Origin: CAWHOW01 sp963831005
Lineage (GTDB): Bacteria > Bacteroidota > Bacteroidia > Bacteroidales > CG2-30-32-10
NCBI GenBank assembly: GCA_963831005.1
Contig: CAWHOW010000025.1
Span: 38,162 to 102,161 of the forward strand
Length of the DNA stretch: 64,000 bases
Reading direction: 5' to 3'
In this document: piece by piece, positions 29,628 through 39,111 of the stretch
How the letters are laid out: each line of letters begins with the position of its first letter
Numbering within the stretch: the stretch's first letter is position 1
Made by a program: the position numbers and the translations under genes
Notes under the pieces: model-generated
Told to the model about the DNA's origin: nothing
Databases searched by the model: none
Seen by the model: only the letters and a program-made list of their open reading frames with translations

Positions 29628-30257
29628 TTACTCTTTATTATTCTGAGAAGTAAGGTTGAAATTTTCAGGAAATTTAGCCGTTTTTGTTCTGTAAAAAGCT
29701 TCTATTACTTTCATATCTTCTTCAAAATTACCTGTAAGGTAAATAACCGGGCCAATTCCGCCTTCTTTCTTGGCATAATCAACAAAGGTCATCACAACAG
29801 GCACTTTTGCAGCAGTTGCTATATGATAAAATCCCTTTTTCCAGTGTCCCACAAGGCTTCGTGTTCCTTCGGGAGTAATTAAAAGCAATAAATTATCCTG
29901 TTCTTCAAACATTTTACAAACCTGGGCAATGGTACTATTATTCTTTCCCCTGTCCGTCGGTATAGCCCCCCATGATTTAATAATTGGACCAATAGGAAAC
30001 TTGAATAATTCCTTTTTTATAAGAAACTTTACTTTCTTCAGGCCAAGCTTATAAAATCCCGCTCTGCCAATCACAAAATCCCAGTTCGAGGTATGCGGAG
30101 CTGCAATCAGGACAGCTTTTGTCAGACCTTCAGGCAACGACCCATAAATATGCCAACCAATAATTCTAAGAAATATGCGTGAAATCAACTTCTGCACTTT
30201 TAAATAACCTTCCCTAATCCCTTTGTGCAAAAATATGAAAATATACTTCGGCTTCAA
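29628..30257 (-). CDS. 1-acyl-glycerol-3-phosphate acyltransferase family protein
   Basis: The 209-residue protein has the PlsC-type catalytic HX4D box, HTSNWD (His55, Asp60), and the substrate-binding EGTRS block. It belongs to the lysophospholipid acyltransferase superfamily, probably membrane-associated at its N-terminus (FIFLHKGIREGYLKV). The exact acceptor is not clear: some relatives acylate lipids other than lysophosphatidate. It is divergent from tamL. Confidence 0.85.
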   Translation of the reverse strand: MKPKYIFIFLHKGIREGYLKVQKLISRIFLRIIGWHIYGSLPEGLTKAVLIAAPHTSNWDFVIGRAGFYKLGLKKVKFLIKKELFKFPIGPIIKSWGAIPTDRGKNNSTIAQVCKMFEEQDNLLLLITPEGTRSLVGHWKKGFYHIATAAKVPVVMTFVDYAKKEGGIGPVIYLTGNFEEDMKVIEAFYRTKTAKFPENFNLTSQNNKE

Positions 30258-30281
30258 CAGATTTTTGTATGCTGTTATTCT

Positions 30282-30289
30282 TAAATTTG
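30282..30289 (+). promoter_or_regulatory. Putative -7 box (TAAATTTG) before tamL
   Basis: TAAATTTG fits TAnnTTTG. The nearest TTG upstream is 14 bases away, shorter than the usual 17-23. Confidence 0.4.
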
Positions 30290-30314
30290 CAACTCATTCC
30301 GAATTCTGTTTATT

Positions 30315-32681
30315 TTGAAAAGAAAACCATTCCACATATTGTCTTTTCTTGTTGCATGTCTTTTAGCCTGTTCATGCAATCCTACACGAACGTTGGTAAG
30401 TGGTGAGTTTCTTATTAAAAAGAATATTGTCAGTATTGATAATGAGCAAATCAATAAAGATGAATTAAGTAGTTATATCAAGCAAAAGCCAAACAGGAAA
30501 TTTCTGGGATTATTTCGTCTTCGATTGGCATTATACAATATGGCCACTAAAGGCAAAAGAGTCAGCAAAACTGATACTTTCCTTATTCATACCATTGGTG
30601 AACCCCCCGTTATTCTGGATACTTTTCTTACAGAAAAATCATTAAAACAGATAAAACTTTACCTTAATTCAAAAGGATATTTTAATTCTGATGTAAGTAA
30701 AGAGATTGATACATTTAAAAGAAAAAAGGCAATAGTCAGGTATATAGTCCATGCAGCACAGCCCTACAAGATTAATATTATAAATTTCAATATTGAAGAT
30801 AATAATATCAAATACTATGTTATTATAGATACAGCAAAATCGCTTCTGAGAAAAGGAACCATTTTTGACGTGGATTTATTACAAAATGAGAGGGAGCGAA
30901 TAACAACCAACCTGAAAAATGAAGGTTATTATTCGTTTGCCAAAGAATACATTTCTTATGATATTGACAGTGCTCTCGGAACTCATCAACTGAATATTTC
31001 ATTAAATATTCAGGACCCTTTGGTCAAGTCTGATGATTATAATGATTCTTTGATAAAAGCTCCTCATAGAAGATACACAATTGGAGCGGTTAATATTTAC
31101 ACAGAATATAATTCTCTTGATCAGGATAACTATAAATACAAAGTTTATACTTTCGCCGCTGCCCAGCGAAAAAAGGATCAGACCCCTATAACTTATAATT
31201 TCTTTTTTAAAGATACACTTCGTATCAAACCTTATACAGTTACACAATCAGTTTTCATACAGCCAGGCAACCATTTTAACCTGAAAGATGTTGATGAAAC
31301 ATACATGAGTCTTACAAATTTGAAGATGTATAAATTTGTAAATATCCAGTTTGTTATTCCTCCAAAGGATTCCCTTAATGCTCCCGATCTATTGAATTGC
31401 AATATACGCCTTTCCAGAACTCCTGTTCAGTCTATTGCCTATGAACTCGAATCAACTAACTCTGGAGGAAATCTTGGGATTTCTGGTGACGTTTTATATC
31501 AGAATAAAAATATCTTCAGAGGTGCTGAAATACTTAAAATCAAAATAACAGGAGCAACGGAGATACAAAAAGTATTAGGCGAAAGCTCTTCCAACAGTAA
31601 CATTAATAAGGTTCTTCCTTTCAACACTCTTGAAACTGGCGCTGATGCCGAAATAGATATTCCTAAATTTCTTATTCCGGTTAAACAGTCACGTTTCCCT
31701 AAGTACTTCAGGCCTCAAACAGATATAGATGTTGGTGTTAATTATGAGCGCCGACCGGATTATACCCGCTATATTGCTAATCTTTCCTATGGATATCAAT
31801 GGAAAGAATCGCCTACAAAAAAGCATTTGCTTTATCTTGCCGATGTAAACCTGGTTAAAATATATCCAACCGCTTCCTTCGACAGTCTTATCAATGCCAT
31901 TAATGATATTAAAATACAAAACAGCTATAGGGACCATTTGATATTAGCTTTAAAGTATAGTTATATTTTTAATAATCAACAGTTGAGCAAAAGCAATAAT
32001 TTCACTTATTTTCGCGCTAACTTTGAGACATCTGGGAATTTATTAAGAGCTATTGATCGAATTATTGATCACCAGGACTCTCCCGACAGCAGTTATTCAT
32101 TATTTAAAATAAATTATGCCGAATATATACGTGCTGATGTTGATTTAAGGCATTATTTTCTGTTCGATAAATTGAATACACTTGCAGTTCGCGGAGCAAT
32201 AGGTGCCGGATATGCTTATTGGAATTCGGTTGCCTTGCCTTTTGAAAAAAGCTTTTATTGTGGCGGAGCAAATAGTATACGCGCTTGGCAAATATATTCG
32301 CTTGGCCCTGGCTCATATTCCAATACAGTGAATCCGGGGCTCGATGAAACCGGTGATATAGATTTAGAAGGAAATGTGGAATACCGTTTCCCTGTATTTA
32401 AAATACTTAAAGGTGCATTATTTGCAGATGCTGGTAATGTTTGGCTTAATAAAAAGGTTGAGGATATGCCTGGCGCCGATTTTCAATTCGACCGGTTCTA
32501 TAAAGAGATTGCTATCGGTTCAGGCATTGGTGCCCGTTTCGATTTCAGTTTCTTTGTCTTGAGACTTGATGCAGCAATTCAACTCAGAAACCCTGCTGTC
32601 CCTGAAGCCGAAAGATGGGTTCCGCTTTCTTCTTCTATTAAACATATCAGGCTTAACTTCGGAATTGGTTATCCTTTCTAG
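30315..32681 (+). CDS. tamL: BamA/TamA-superfamily outer-membrane lipoprotein TamL
   Basis: The 788-residue protein starts at TTG and has a lipoprotein signal with Cys19 and Cys21 (LLACSC). POTRA-like repeats follow (YLNSKGYFNSDVSKEID, RERITTNLKNEGYYSFAKEY). The C-terminal half is a 16-strand BamA-type barrel with FYCGGANSIRAWQIYSLGPGSY and the terminal IRLNFGIGYPF. A lipidated TamA-like protein is typical of Bacteroidota and is called TamL. It probably helps insert or translocate outer-membrane proteins. No tamB gene is adjacent in this window. Confidence 0.9.
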   Translation: MKRKPFHILSFLVACLLACSCNPTRTLVSGEFLIKKNIVSIDNEQINKDELSSYIKQKPNRKFLGLFRLRLALYNMATKGKRVSKTDTFLIHTIGEPPVILDTFLTEKSLKQIKLYLNSKGYFNSDVSKEIDTFKRKKAIVRYIVHAAQPYKINIINFNIEDNNIKYYVIIDTAKSLLRKGTIFDVDLLQNERERITTNLKNEGYYSFAKEYISYDIDSALGTHQLNISLNIQDPLVKSDDYNDSLIKAPHRRYTIGAVNIYTEYNSLDQDNYKYKVYTFAAAQRKKDQTPITYNFFFKDTLRIKPYTVTQSVFIQPGNHFNLKDVDETYMSLTNLKMYKFVNIQFVIPPKDSLNAPDLLNCNIRLSRTPVQSIAYELESTNSGGNLGISGDVLYQNKNIFRGAEILKIKITGATEIQKVLGESSSNSNINKVLPFNTLETGADAEIDIPKFLIPVKQSRFPKYFRPQTDIDVGVNYERRPDYTRYIANLSYGYQWKESPTKKHLLYLADVNLVKIYPTASFDSLINAINDIKIQNSYRDHLILALKYSYIFNNQQLSKSNNFTYFRANFETSGNLLRAIDRIIDHQDSPDSSYSLFKINYAEYIRADVDLRHYFLFDKLNTLAVRGAIGAGYAYWNSVALPFEKSFYCGGANSIRAWQIYSLGPGSYSNTVNPGLDETGDIDLEGNVEYRFPVFKILKGALFADAGNVWLNKKVEDMPGADFQFDRFYKEIAIGSGIGARFDFSFFVLRLDAAIQLRNPAVPEAERWVPLSSSIKHIRLNFGIGYPF

Positions 32682-32738
32682 CAGTTTGTGAATTTCAAGA
32701 GTATTGTTGAGTCTTAATTCCTTTTCTATATTATTATC

Positions 32739-34182
32739 ATGACTGCCGAGCAACTGAAAAAAAAAATTAGCGAGCATTTCCCCTACGAACTCACAGCAGG
32801 GCAATCTTCGCTTTTAGGCATGATAGCCGAATTCCTGCTCGATAGGGAAGAAAGGAATTTGTTCGTGCTGAAAGGCTACGCAGGAACCGGCAAAACAACC
32901 ATTGTTAAAGCAATAGCCGATGTAATGGATGAATACAATCACGGCATCGAGCTGCTCGCACCTACAGGTCGTTCGGCTAAAGTGTTGTCTAACTATAGCG
33001 GCAGGAAAGCATTTACCATACATAAAAAGATTTATAAACTTCGTTCAGGCAGCGATGGTTCGGTTCATCTTAACCTGATTCCGAATATACATAAGAACAC
33101 CCTGTTTGTTGTTGACGAAGCCTCCATGATAGCCAATTCATCTTCAGGGCAGGAAGGAAGCCTGTTTGGTGGAAGGGCGCTGCTCGACGACCTTATGGAA
33201 TATGTTTACAACGGCAGCAATTGCAGACTGATTCTTATTGGCGATACCGCCCAGCTTCCTCCGGTTGGAATGGACATAAGCCCTGCCCTCGACTTAAGGT
33301 TTCTACAAGGCACATTCGGAATAAAAATACGCTCGTTCGAGCTTACCGAAGTAGTAAGGCAGGAAATGGATTCGGGCATTTTATTTAATGCTACGGCTAT
33401 TCGCAAGATTATTGCTTCCCAGAAACAAAATGTCTTTCCCAAATTCAGGCTGGATGGCTTTACCGATATTGTTAAGGTAAGGGGTGATGAACTGGAAGAT
33501 GCACTTAACGAAGCTTATGGCACTTATCGTGCCGACGAAACCATTGTCGTTTGCCGTTCCAATAAACGCGCTAACCTTTTCAACGGACAAATTCGTTCGC
33601 GCATCATTGGTCGCGAAAGCGAGATTACCGGCGGCGACCTGCTGATGGCTGTAAAGAATAATTATTTCTGGCTGTCCGACGATTCTAAAGCAGGCTTTAT
33701 TGCCAATGGCGAAATGCTGGAAGTGCAGCGACTCAAAGGCATAAGCGAGATGTATGATTTCCGCTTTGCCGAGGCTACAGTACGATTAAAGGATTATCCC
33801 GACGAGGAAAGTTTCGATGTAATGCTACTGCTTGATACTATTCAGTCGGAAGCGCCTGCCCTCTCCAGTGCCGAAAACAGGAAGCTTTACGACAGCATCA
33901 TGGCTGATTACGAGAGATATTCCTTCCAAACGTAACCGCATGCAAAAGGTTAAGGAAAATAAATATTTCAATGCATTGCAGGTGAAGTTCGCCTGGGCTT
34001 TGACTTGCCATAAATCGCAGGGAGGGCAATGGAAAGCGGTGTTCATTGAGCAGGGCTATTTAAAGGATGGCACAATAGATCGCGAATACCTCCGCTGGCT
34101 TTACACCGCCCTTACCCGCGCCACCGAAAAGGTGTATCTGGTTAACTTCGATAAGAAATTCTTTGACGAAGTTGAGGAATAG
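32739..34182 (+). pseudogene. RecD-like ATP-dependent DNA helicase, one frameshift
   Basis: The N-terminal 398 codons contain Walker A GYAGTGKTT (residues 46-54), FVVDEASM (Walker B) and LIGDTAQLPPVG. The frame ends at TAA near 33933, but the next frame picks up at once with DIPSKRNRMQKVKENKYFNALQVKF, then ALTCHKSQGGQW and LYTALTRATEKVYLV, the UvrD_C_2 end of superfamily 1B helicases. One extra base around 33911-33917 accounts for the break. The repaired product is about 480 residues, normal for this Bacteroidota helicase. It may act in DNA repair or recombination. Confidence 0.88.
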
Positions 34183-34243
34183 GGATTGGTTATTATACTT
34201 CGCATGGCATAGATTTCTACATTTTACATTCATAATTATCTTT

Positions 34244-34300
34244 GGGCTAAAGCCCTTTTTCCCTTTGTTTACTTTTACCACGACCTAAAGGTCGTGGTAA
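34244..34300. repeat. Two REP-like palindromes after the helicase gene
   Basis: GGGCTAAAGCCC (34244-34255) is followed by a perfect 26-bp palindrome at 34275-34300 with arms TTACCACGACCT around AA. The cores resemble those at 19672-19766. They could serve as a terminator for the helicase transcript. Confidence 0.7.
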
Positions 34301-34370
34301 TTTATAATGCGGAAAGTGAATTGGTTTCAAGTATGTTTCAATGGACGTTATATATATTCTAATGTTCTTC

Positions 34371-34666
34371 ACATATATTTAAGTGTACTTCTTATATATT
34401 TAAGTGTACTTCTTATATATTTCTATTATCTTAAATAATATATCAATCTTCTTTAATAATATTTCTATTGTCTTTATTCATATATTAATTATATTTTAAT
34501 ATATTTCTGTTGATTTTAATTATATTTCATTCATCTTTTAATATATTTCTGATATATTGATTTATATTTTTGGTATCTTGATTTATATTTTAGTCATCTT
34601 TACTTCTATTTTTAAAATATAATTATATATTTCTATTTGCTTAATTGATATTTATATATATTTGTA
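34371..34666. repeat. AT-rich degenerate 21-bp tandem array (about 14 units)
   Basis: Units of the form TATATTTCT..T.CTTTA recur with starts at 34371, 34393, 34414, 34436, 34457, 34478, 34499, 34520, 34541, 34562, 34583, 34604, 34623 and 34646. Nearly all spacings are 21 or 22; one 19/23 pair sums to 42. The last unit holds the -7 box of the downstream gene. Confidence 0.75.
34657..34664 (+). promoter_or_regulatory. Promoter: TTTG (34636-34639) and TATATTTG
   Basis: TATATTTG fits TAnnTTTG and has a TTTG 17 bases upstream, a good match to the Bacteroidota -33/-7 arrangement. The gene start is 26 bases downstream. Both boxes lie inside the last units of the 21-bp array. Confidence 0.6.
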
Positions 34667-34690
34667 TCGTATTTTTACAATCTTTATGTT

Positions 34691-35698
34691 ATGAATGATG
34701 GGCAGAGGAATTATTTGAGCATGGTGGATACTGTATTGGCTGTGCTTGCGGAATATAATGGCATTGTTAGCGGTAACGCTGTGCTGGATGCAACTGTAAA
34801 TGATGTGAAAAATGTGTACTCGGAAACGCTTAATACATTGGGTGTACAAGGGCAGGTGAATAAGGGGCCGACGATAACAAAGCGGGAGCTGTGGGCTGCT
34901 GCTGCAACGAAGGCGAAACACGTGAGCTGCGGGGTGGAAGCTTACGCGGAAGATATTGGGGATGAAACGCTGGGGGCGCAGATTCATTATAGTTACACGG
35001 CTTTGACAATGGGTAAGGTGTTGAATGCGATTATTAAAATGCAATTAATTCATGACATAGCGGGGAATATAGCGATTGCTTTGCTGGCTCCGTTTAATGT
35101 GACGGGGACTGATTTGACAGACTTGCAACAGGCAATTGACACACTGGAGGCGGCTGTGCCAATGAAAAGGGTGATGGTGGTGAGCGCTTCGGCGGCAACT
35201 GCTCAATTACCGGGATTGCTGAATACGCAGAGGAAACAGTTTAGGAAGCTGGATAATATGGTGAGGACTTTTAAATTGATTGATGAGACTTTTGTGATGG
35301 CTTATTTTAACGCGAGGAATATTATTAACCGCGGGAAGAAAATGCAGGCGAAGGAATTGAAGCTTGAACCGAAGCATTGGGAGGTGATTTTCGGGAAGAA
35401 GTTTAAGGTGGGTCATACGTTCACGATAAGAAATCATAGCAAATGGGTAATGGAGGCTTTTTTGACGGATACGCCGGATGAGGTGATGGTCACTCGTCAG
35501 GAGACGAGCGCCAACCATGTTGTGAATATTAAAGGTGGCGAGGAACTGAAACTGGTGGTGCCTAAGGATTTTGGAGGGGTTTTCGGGCATTGGCTGGTGG
35601 TGTATAATCCGAATGGGATGGATGTGGTGAATACGACTGTGATTTTGGCGCATGGGAAGAGCCGTTCGAAAGCTGGGAAGCCGATGCTGGAGGGTTGA
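34691..35698 (+). CDS. Orphan two-domain protein, unrecognised family (member A)
   Basis: The 335-residue protein has no signal peptide or membrane segment. Residues 1 to about 215 are predicted helical (LTDLQQAIDTLEAAVPMK, QRKQFRKLDNMVRTFKLID). Residues about 240-325 look like a small beta sandwich (FTIRNHSKWVMEAFLTDTP, EELKLVVP, HWLVVYNPNG, NTTVILA). The same order and spacing occur in the protein encoded at 62398-63366: N-S in the first strand, a Y/FL in the second, and an 'L-V/I-x-NP' near the end. Codons here are richer in G than in neighbouring genes, which hints at transfer. It is flanked by a 21-bp array on the left and 7-bp repeats on the right. I cannot assign a function. Confidence 0.75.
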   Translation: MNDGQRNYLSMVDTVLAVLAEYNGIVSGNAVLDATVNDVKNVYSETLNTLGVQGQVNKGPTITKRELWAAAATKAKHVSCGVEAYAEDIGDETLGAQIHYSYTALTMGKVLNAIIKMQLIHDIAGNIAIALLAPFNVTGTDLTDLQQAIDTLEAAVPMKRVMVVSASAATAQLPGLLNTQRKQFRKLDNMVRTFKLIDETFVMAYFNARNIINRGKKMQAKELKLEPKHWEVIFGKKFKVGHTFTIRNHSKWVMEAFLTDTPDEVMVTRQETSANHVVNIKGGEELKLVVPKDFGGVFGHWLVVYNPNGMDVVNTTVILAHGKSRSKAGKPMLEG

Positions 35699-35756
35699 TA
35701 TTTAGACTTCAGAAGTCTGAAAGACTTTTGAAGTCAAATAAATGGTTATCGGTAAT

Positions 35757-36017
35757 CAGTGATCAGTGAGCGGTGACCGGGAGATTTTAGAATTCAGAAG
35801 TAAGAAGTAAGAATTAAAAAGGAGGCGGGAGGCAGTAATCGGTAATCGGTGAACGGTAATCGGGAGATTTTAGAATTCAGAAGTAAGAAGTAAGAATTAA
35901 AAAGGAGGCGGGTTGCTGGTTGCTGGATGCTGGTTGCTGGTTACTGGAGGCTTGATGCTGGTTACTTGATGCTGGTCACTGGAGGCTTGATGCTGGTTGC
36001 TGGATACTGGATGCTGG
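35757..36017. repeat. Heptamer arrays and a 52-bp direct duplication
   Basis: A 52-bp block occurs at 35778-35829 and again at 35861-35912. Before each copy stand heptamers of the form CGGTAAT/CAGTGAT. From 35913 to 36017 there are exactly 15 consecutive heptamers (mostly TTGCTGG, ATGCTGG, TTACTGG, AGGCTTG). Nothing else is visible between 35699 and the next gene. Confidence 0.85.
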
Positions 36018-36165
36018 AGAGAAACTTCAAAAGTCGCAGCGAACAAGCCAAAAAAGACTTTTGAAGTTAATCATTGATGAGAAAGGGGAGGAAATTAGGG
36101 ATGGATTTTTATTATAACTTTGCTATGCTTTTATTGTGGCGGAAAAAAAGTTGTATTGTGATTTT

Positions 36166-36942
36166 ATGAAAGGAATGATTTTCATATTATTTAGTGTTCT
36201 GGTTTCAAACATCCTGTTTGCGCAGGAACAAGTTGTAAAGGATACAGTAATAAAGAAATTCAAATTTGGTTTTTGTGCAGGAATATTGTCTTCGCAATTT
36301 TATAATTACGACAATAAAAATAATTATTATACCAACAATGTATATACTGGAAAGAAAATATTTCCAGGAATTACAGCAGGATGCTTTATTTCGTTTCCTT
36401 CTGCCAATAAACATTTTTCAATGCAGCCACAAATAGATTATAATTTTAGTCATTATAGAGTAAATGCCGATTATATTTCTGGAGAGAGCCCATCAGGTTC
36501 GTCTAATAGGACTATTGAGAATTTTTCAATATATGCATCTTCTATTCAGTTGTCTATTTTACCGACAATTAAATTAGGCAACAGGATAAAGACTTGTATA
36601 AAGGTAGGCCCATCGTTCAATATTCCTATTGGCAATATCGTAAAAGGTTATATCATTAATAAAGGCACATACCCTATTTCGGTAAGTGATACAGCTGTAC
36701 CGGGTGGTTACTACATTGTCCAGAAATATTATACTGATTCGACAATGAATAATAAAATAAAAGTGGATTTTAACAATACTATAGGACTTTTAATAGGGGT
36801 TGGCATGACATTTCCTATTAAAGGTAACACCTTTGGGTTTTACTTAAAAGACTATATTAGCCCATTTAATTTTGGTAATGACTTCTACTTTGAAGGTAAA
36901 CAGAATTTAGTATCAATATGTTTAACCTATCAAATTAAATAG
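36166..36942 (+). CDS. Outer-membrane beta-barrel protein (PorT-like fold)
   Basis: I choose ATG 36166, which starts the signal peptide MKGMIFILFSVLVSNILFAQ; an upstream GTG at 36136 would spoil it. The 258-residue protein alternates short beta strands (FGFCAGILSSQFYNY, GITAGCFISF, QLSILPTIKLG, IKVGPSFNIPI, IGLLIGVGMTF) and ends in an aromatic-rich strand, ICLTYQIK. This is the outer-membrane beta-barrel pattern common in Bacteroidota. No specific role can be read. A TAACTTTG promoter-like box lies about 45 bases upstream. It converges on rsgA. Confidence 0.75.
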   Translation: MKGMIFILFSVLVSNILFAQEQVVKDTVIKKFKFGFCAGILSSQFYNYDNKNNYYTNNVYTGKKIFPGITAGCFISFPSANKHFSMQPQIDYNFSHYRVNADYISGESPSGSSNRTIENFSIYASSIQLSILPTIKLGNRIKTCIKVGPSFNIPIGNIVKGYIINKGTYPISVSDTAVPGGYYIVQKYYTDSTMNNKIKVDFNNTIGLLIGVGMTFPIKGNTFGFYLKDYISPFNFGNDFYFEGKQNLVSICLTYQIK

Positions 36943-36981
36943 GAGTAAAAATCCATTATATCATAGCATTGTATTTCTTTT

Positions 36982-37917
36982 TTACTCCCATTCCTGGCTT
37001 TTCTCTATGCCTTTATCGGTAAGCATGCCAAGATAGTTGTGGTAGCGCTCGGCATTTATTTCGCCCTTTTCAAGCGCCTGAAGCACGGCGCAGCCGGGTT
37101 CGTGAATGTGGGTGCAATTGTAGAACTTGCATTTAGGAAGAAGCGCGCGCATTTCGGGGAAATAGCCAGCAATTTCTTCGGGCTTTACATGTATCATCCC
37201 GAACTCTTTAATACCGGGTGTATCGATAATAAAGCCGCCAAACGACAGGGGGTGCATTTCGGCAAAAGTGGTGGTGTGCTGTCCTTTAAGGTGGTATTGC
37301 GAAATTTCGCCAAGCTTAAGGTTCAGTCCGGGTTGCAGGGCATTGATAAGCGCCGATTTACCAACTCCTGAATGACCAAGAAACAGGCTGGTTTTGCCTT
37401 TTAAAATATTTTCCAGTGCATCAAGTCCTGAACGTTTGCGGGCGGAGGTAACTATGCAATGATAGCCCAAACCTTCGTAAATGCCTTTCAGTTCGTTAAG
37501 GTAGGTAATAAAATCATCGGGGTAAAGGTCGGATTTATTGAAAACAATGAAAGCGGGGATATGATATTCTTCGGCGGTAACAAGGAACCTGTCAATGAAA
37601 CCTGTTGATGTACGCGGAAAAGCAAGTGTTACCACAATAATGGCACGGTCGATATTACAGGCAATAATATGCTGGCGTTTGGAAAGTTTGGTAGATTTAC
37701 GGACTATGTAATTATTCCGGTCTTCAATTTTATTAATGATACCAAAGCTTTCGGAGTATTTCGATTCGAACTCTACCTTGTCGCCCACTGAAATAGGGTT
37801 GGTGCTGATCAGTCCTTTTATCTTGAAATTCCCTTTCAACTTGCAGTCATAACGAGTACCATCATCTGTCATAACAATGTACATGCTGCCTGTGGATTTG
37901 GTAACTATTCCTTTCAT
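36982..37917 (-). CDS. rsgA: Ribosome small-subunit GTPase RsgA
   Basis: A late 30S maturation GTPase. An N-terminal OB fold is followed by the circularly permuted GTPase motifs: NKSD (G4) comes before GHSGVGKSALIN (G1) and then DTPGIKEFG (G3). The C-terminal zinc site has Cys-Cys-His-Cys in CKFYNCTHIHEPGC. ATG 37917 is the best start since it gives the usual MKGIVTKSTGSMY opening and overlaps the dprA stop (ATGA). It yields 311 residues. Confidence 0.96.
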   Translation of the reverse strand: MKGIVTKSTGSMYIVMTDDGTRYDCKLKGNFKIKGLISTNPISVGDKVEFESKYSESFGIINKIEDRNNYIVRKSTKLSKRQHIIACNIDRAIIVVTLAFPRTSTGFIDRFLVTAEEYHIPAFIVFNKSDLYPDDFITYLNELKGIYEGLGYHCIVTSARKRSGLDALENILKGKTSLFLGHSGVGKSALINALQPGLNLKLGEISQYHLKGQHTTTFAEMHPLSFGGFIIDTPGIKEFGMIHVKPEEIAGYFPEMRALLPKCKFYNCTHIHEPGCAVLQALEKGEINAERYHNYLGMLTDKGIEKSQEWE

Positions 37918-39011
37918 GCAAGCTGGTATATTTTGCCGGGAAGGCATTTTATTATTCCTGTGAATTCAAGGTTAAGTAGAACGGCTGCGGCTTTGCTTGT
38001 CTGCAGCTTGGCTTTAATGCTTATCATATCAACCGACATAGAGCCTTCTTTAAGTAAATCTACTATCTTCTGTTCATCTGCTGTAAGCTCAATAAAAAGT
38101 TGCTTCTGAACACTTGCAGCTTTCTTTTCTTTTTTTGTTTCCCATCCCAATTGGTAAATAATATCATTTGCAGAAGCTATAAGCGCAGCTTTGTTGGTTT
38201 TAATAAGCTTGTTACAGCCTTCGGAATAATGATCGCCCACCCTGCCGGGAATAGCATAAACATCACGGTTGTAACTGTTGGCTATCTCAGCAGTGATAAG
38301 CGCCCCGCCTTCTTTAGCTGCTTCGATAACTACAATGGCATCGCACATACCTGCCACTATGCGGTTTCTTTTTGGGAAATTTTCAGGAAGAAAAGTAGCG
38401 TCGCTCATAAAGTCAGTAAGAAGACCTCCCTGGTTAATCATCTTCTCGGCAGTTGGCTTGTGAGTGGCAGGGTAAAGCCTGTTAAGGGAATGCCCAAGAA
38501 CGCCTATAGTGTTTAGACCGAGTTCGAGCGCAGCGCGGTGCGCCTGAACATCAATACCATAAGCAAGCCCGCTAATGATAAGCACATCGTGGGAAGCCAA
38601 TCCTTCAACAATGTCGTGGCATATCTTTTTACCGTATTCAGTGGCATTGCGCGTGCCCACTATACCTATCACTTTATTTACATTCATTTCGGCATTGCCT
38701 TTATAGTAAAGCATAACAGGACTGTCATCGCAGTGTTTCAACCGTTCTGGATAGCCTTTATCAAGAAAGAAAAAGGTGGTGATATTATGCTTTTCGATAA
38801 ACTTAATTTCCTTTTCTGCCCTTTCAAGAACATCATGCCTGGTGATGGCTTCGGCAATGGTTTGTCCCACGCCGGGAATTTTCAGCAGGGCAACTTTCTT
38901 TTCCCTGAACACTGCCTCCACTCCACCGCAATATGCAATAATTTTCCTGGCATTGACATCGCCAACGCCCGGTATTAAAGTGATCCCTATCTGGTATAAT
39001 AAATCTGACAT
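37914..39011 (-). CDS. dprA: DNA-processing protein DprA (Smf)
   Basis: Loads RecA on incoming single-stranded DNA during transformation. The 365-residue protein has a helix-hairpin-helix N-terminus (LIPGVGDVNARKIIAYCG), the Rossmann-like core (VGTRNATEYGKKI, ISGLAYGIDVQAHRAAL, FPKRNRIVAGM, ALITAEIANSYNRDVYAIPG) and a winged-helix C-terminus (KEGSMSVDMISIKAKL). It is translationally coupled to rsgA by a 4-base overlap. Confidence 0.95.
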   Translation of the reverse strand: MSDLLYQIGITLIPGVGDVNARKIIAYCGGVEAVFREKKVALLKIPGVGQTIAEAITRHDVLERAEKEIKFIEKHNITTFFFLDKGYPERLKHCDDSPVMLYYKGNAEMNVNKVIGIVGTRNATEYGKKICHDIVEGLASHDVLIISGLAYGIDVQAHRAALELGLNTIGVLGHSLNRLYPATHKPTAEKMINQGGLLTDFMSDATFLPENFPKRNRIVAGMCDAIVVIEAAKEGGALITAEIANSYNRDVYAIPGRVGDHYSEGCNKLIKTNKAALIASANDIIYQLGWETKKEKKAASVQKQLFIELTADEQKIVDLLKEGSMSVDMISIKAKLQTSKAAAVLLNLEFTGIIKCLPGKIYQLA

Positions 39012-39087
39012 GAGCTGATTGATGGCTAAATTAAAGAATAAAATTTACATGCCGGAATTAATATCGTCACGGATTTGTTTAGATTTT

Positions 39088-39095
39088 TAACTTTG
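39088..39095 (+). promoter_or_regulatory. Putative -7 box (TAACTTTG) before the LptF/LptG gene
   Basis: TAACTTTG matches TAnnTTTG, 16 bases before the chosen ATG at 39112. A TTTG lies only 10 bases upstream, so the -33 element is uncertain. Confidence 0.45.
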
Positions 39096-39111
39096 CACTG
39101 AATTGACAGCG

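Noticed and set aside
35207..35653. His/Arg-rich protein on the minus strand
   Set aside because: It is a shadow of the orphan gene on the plus strand and has codon use of an antisense frame.
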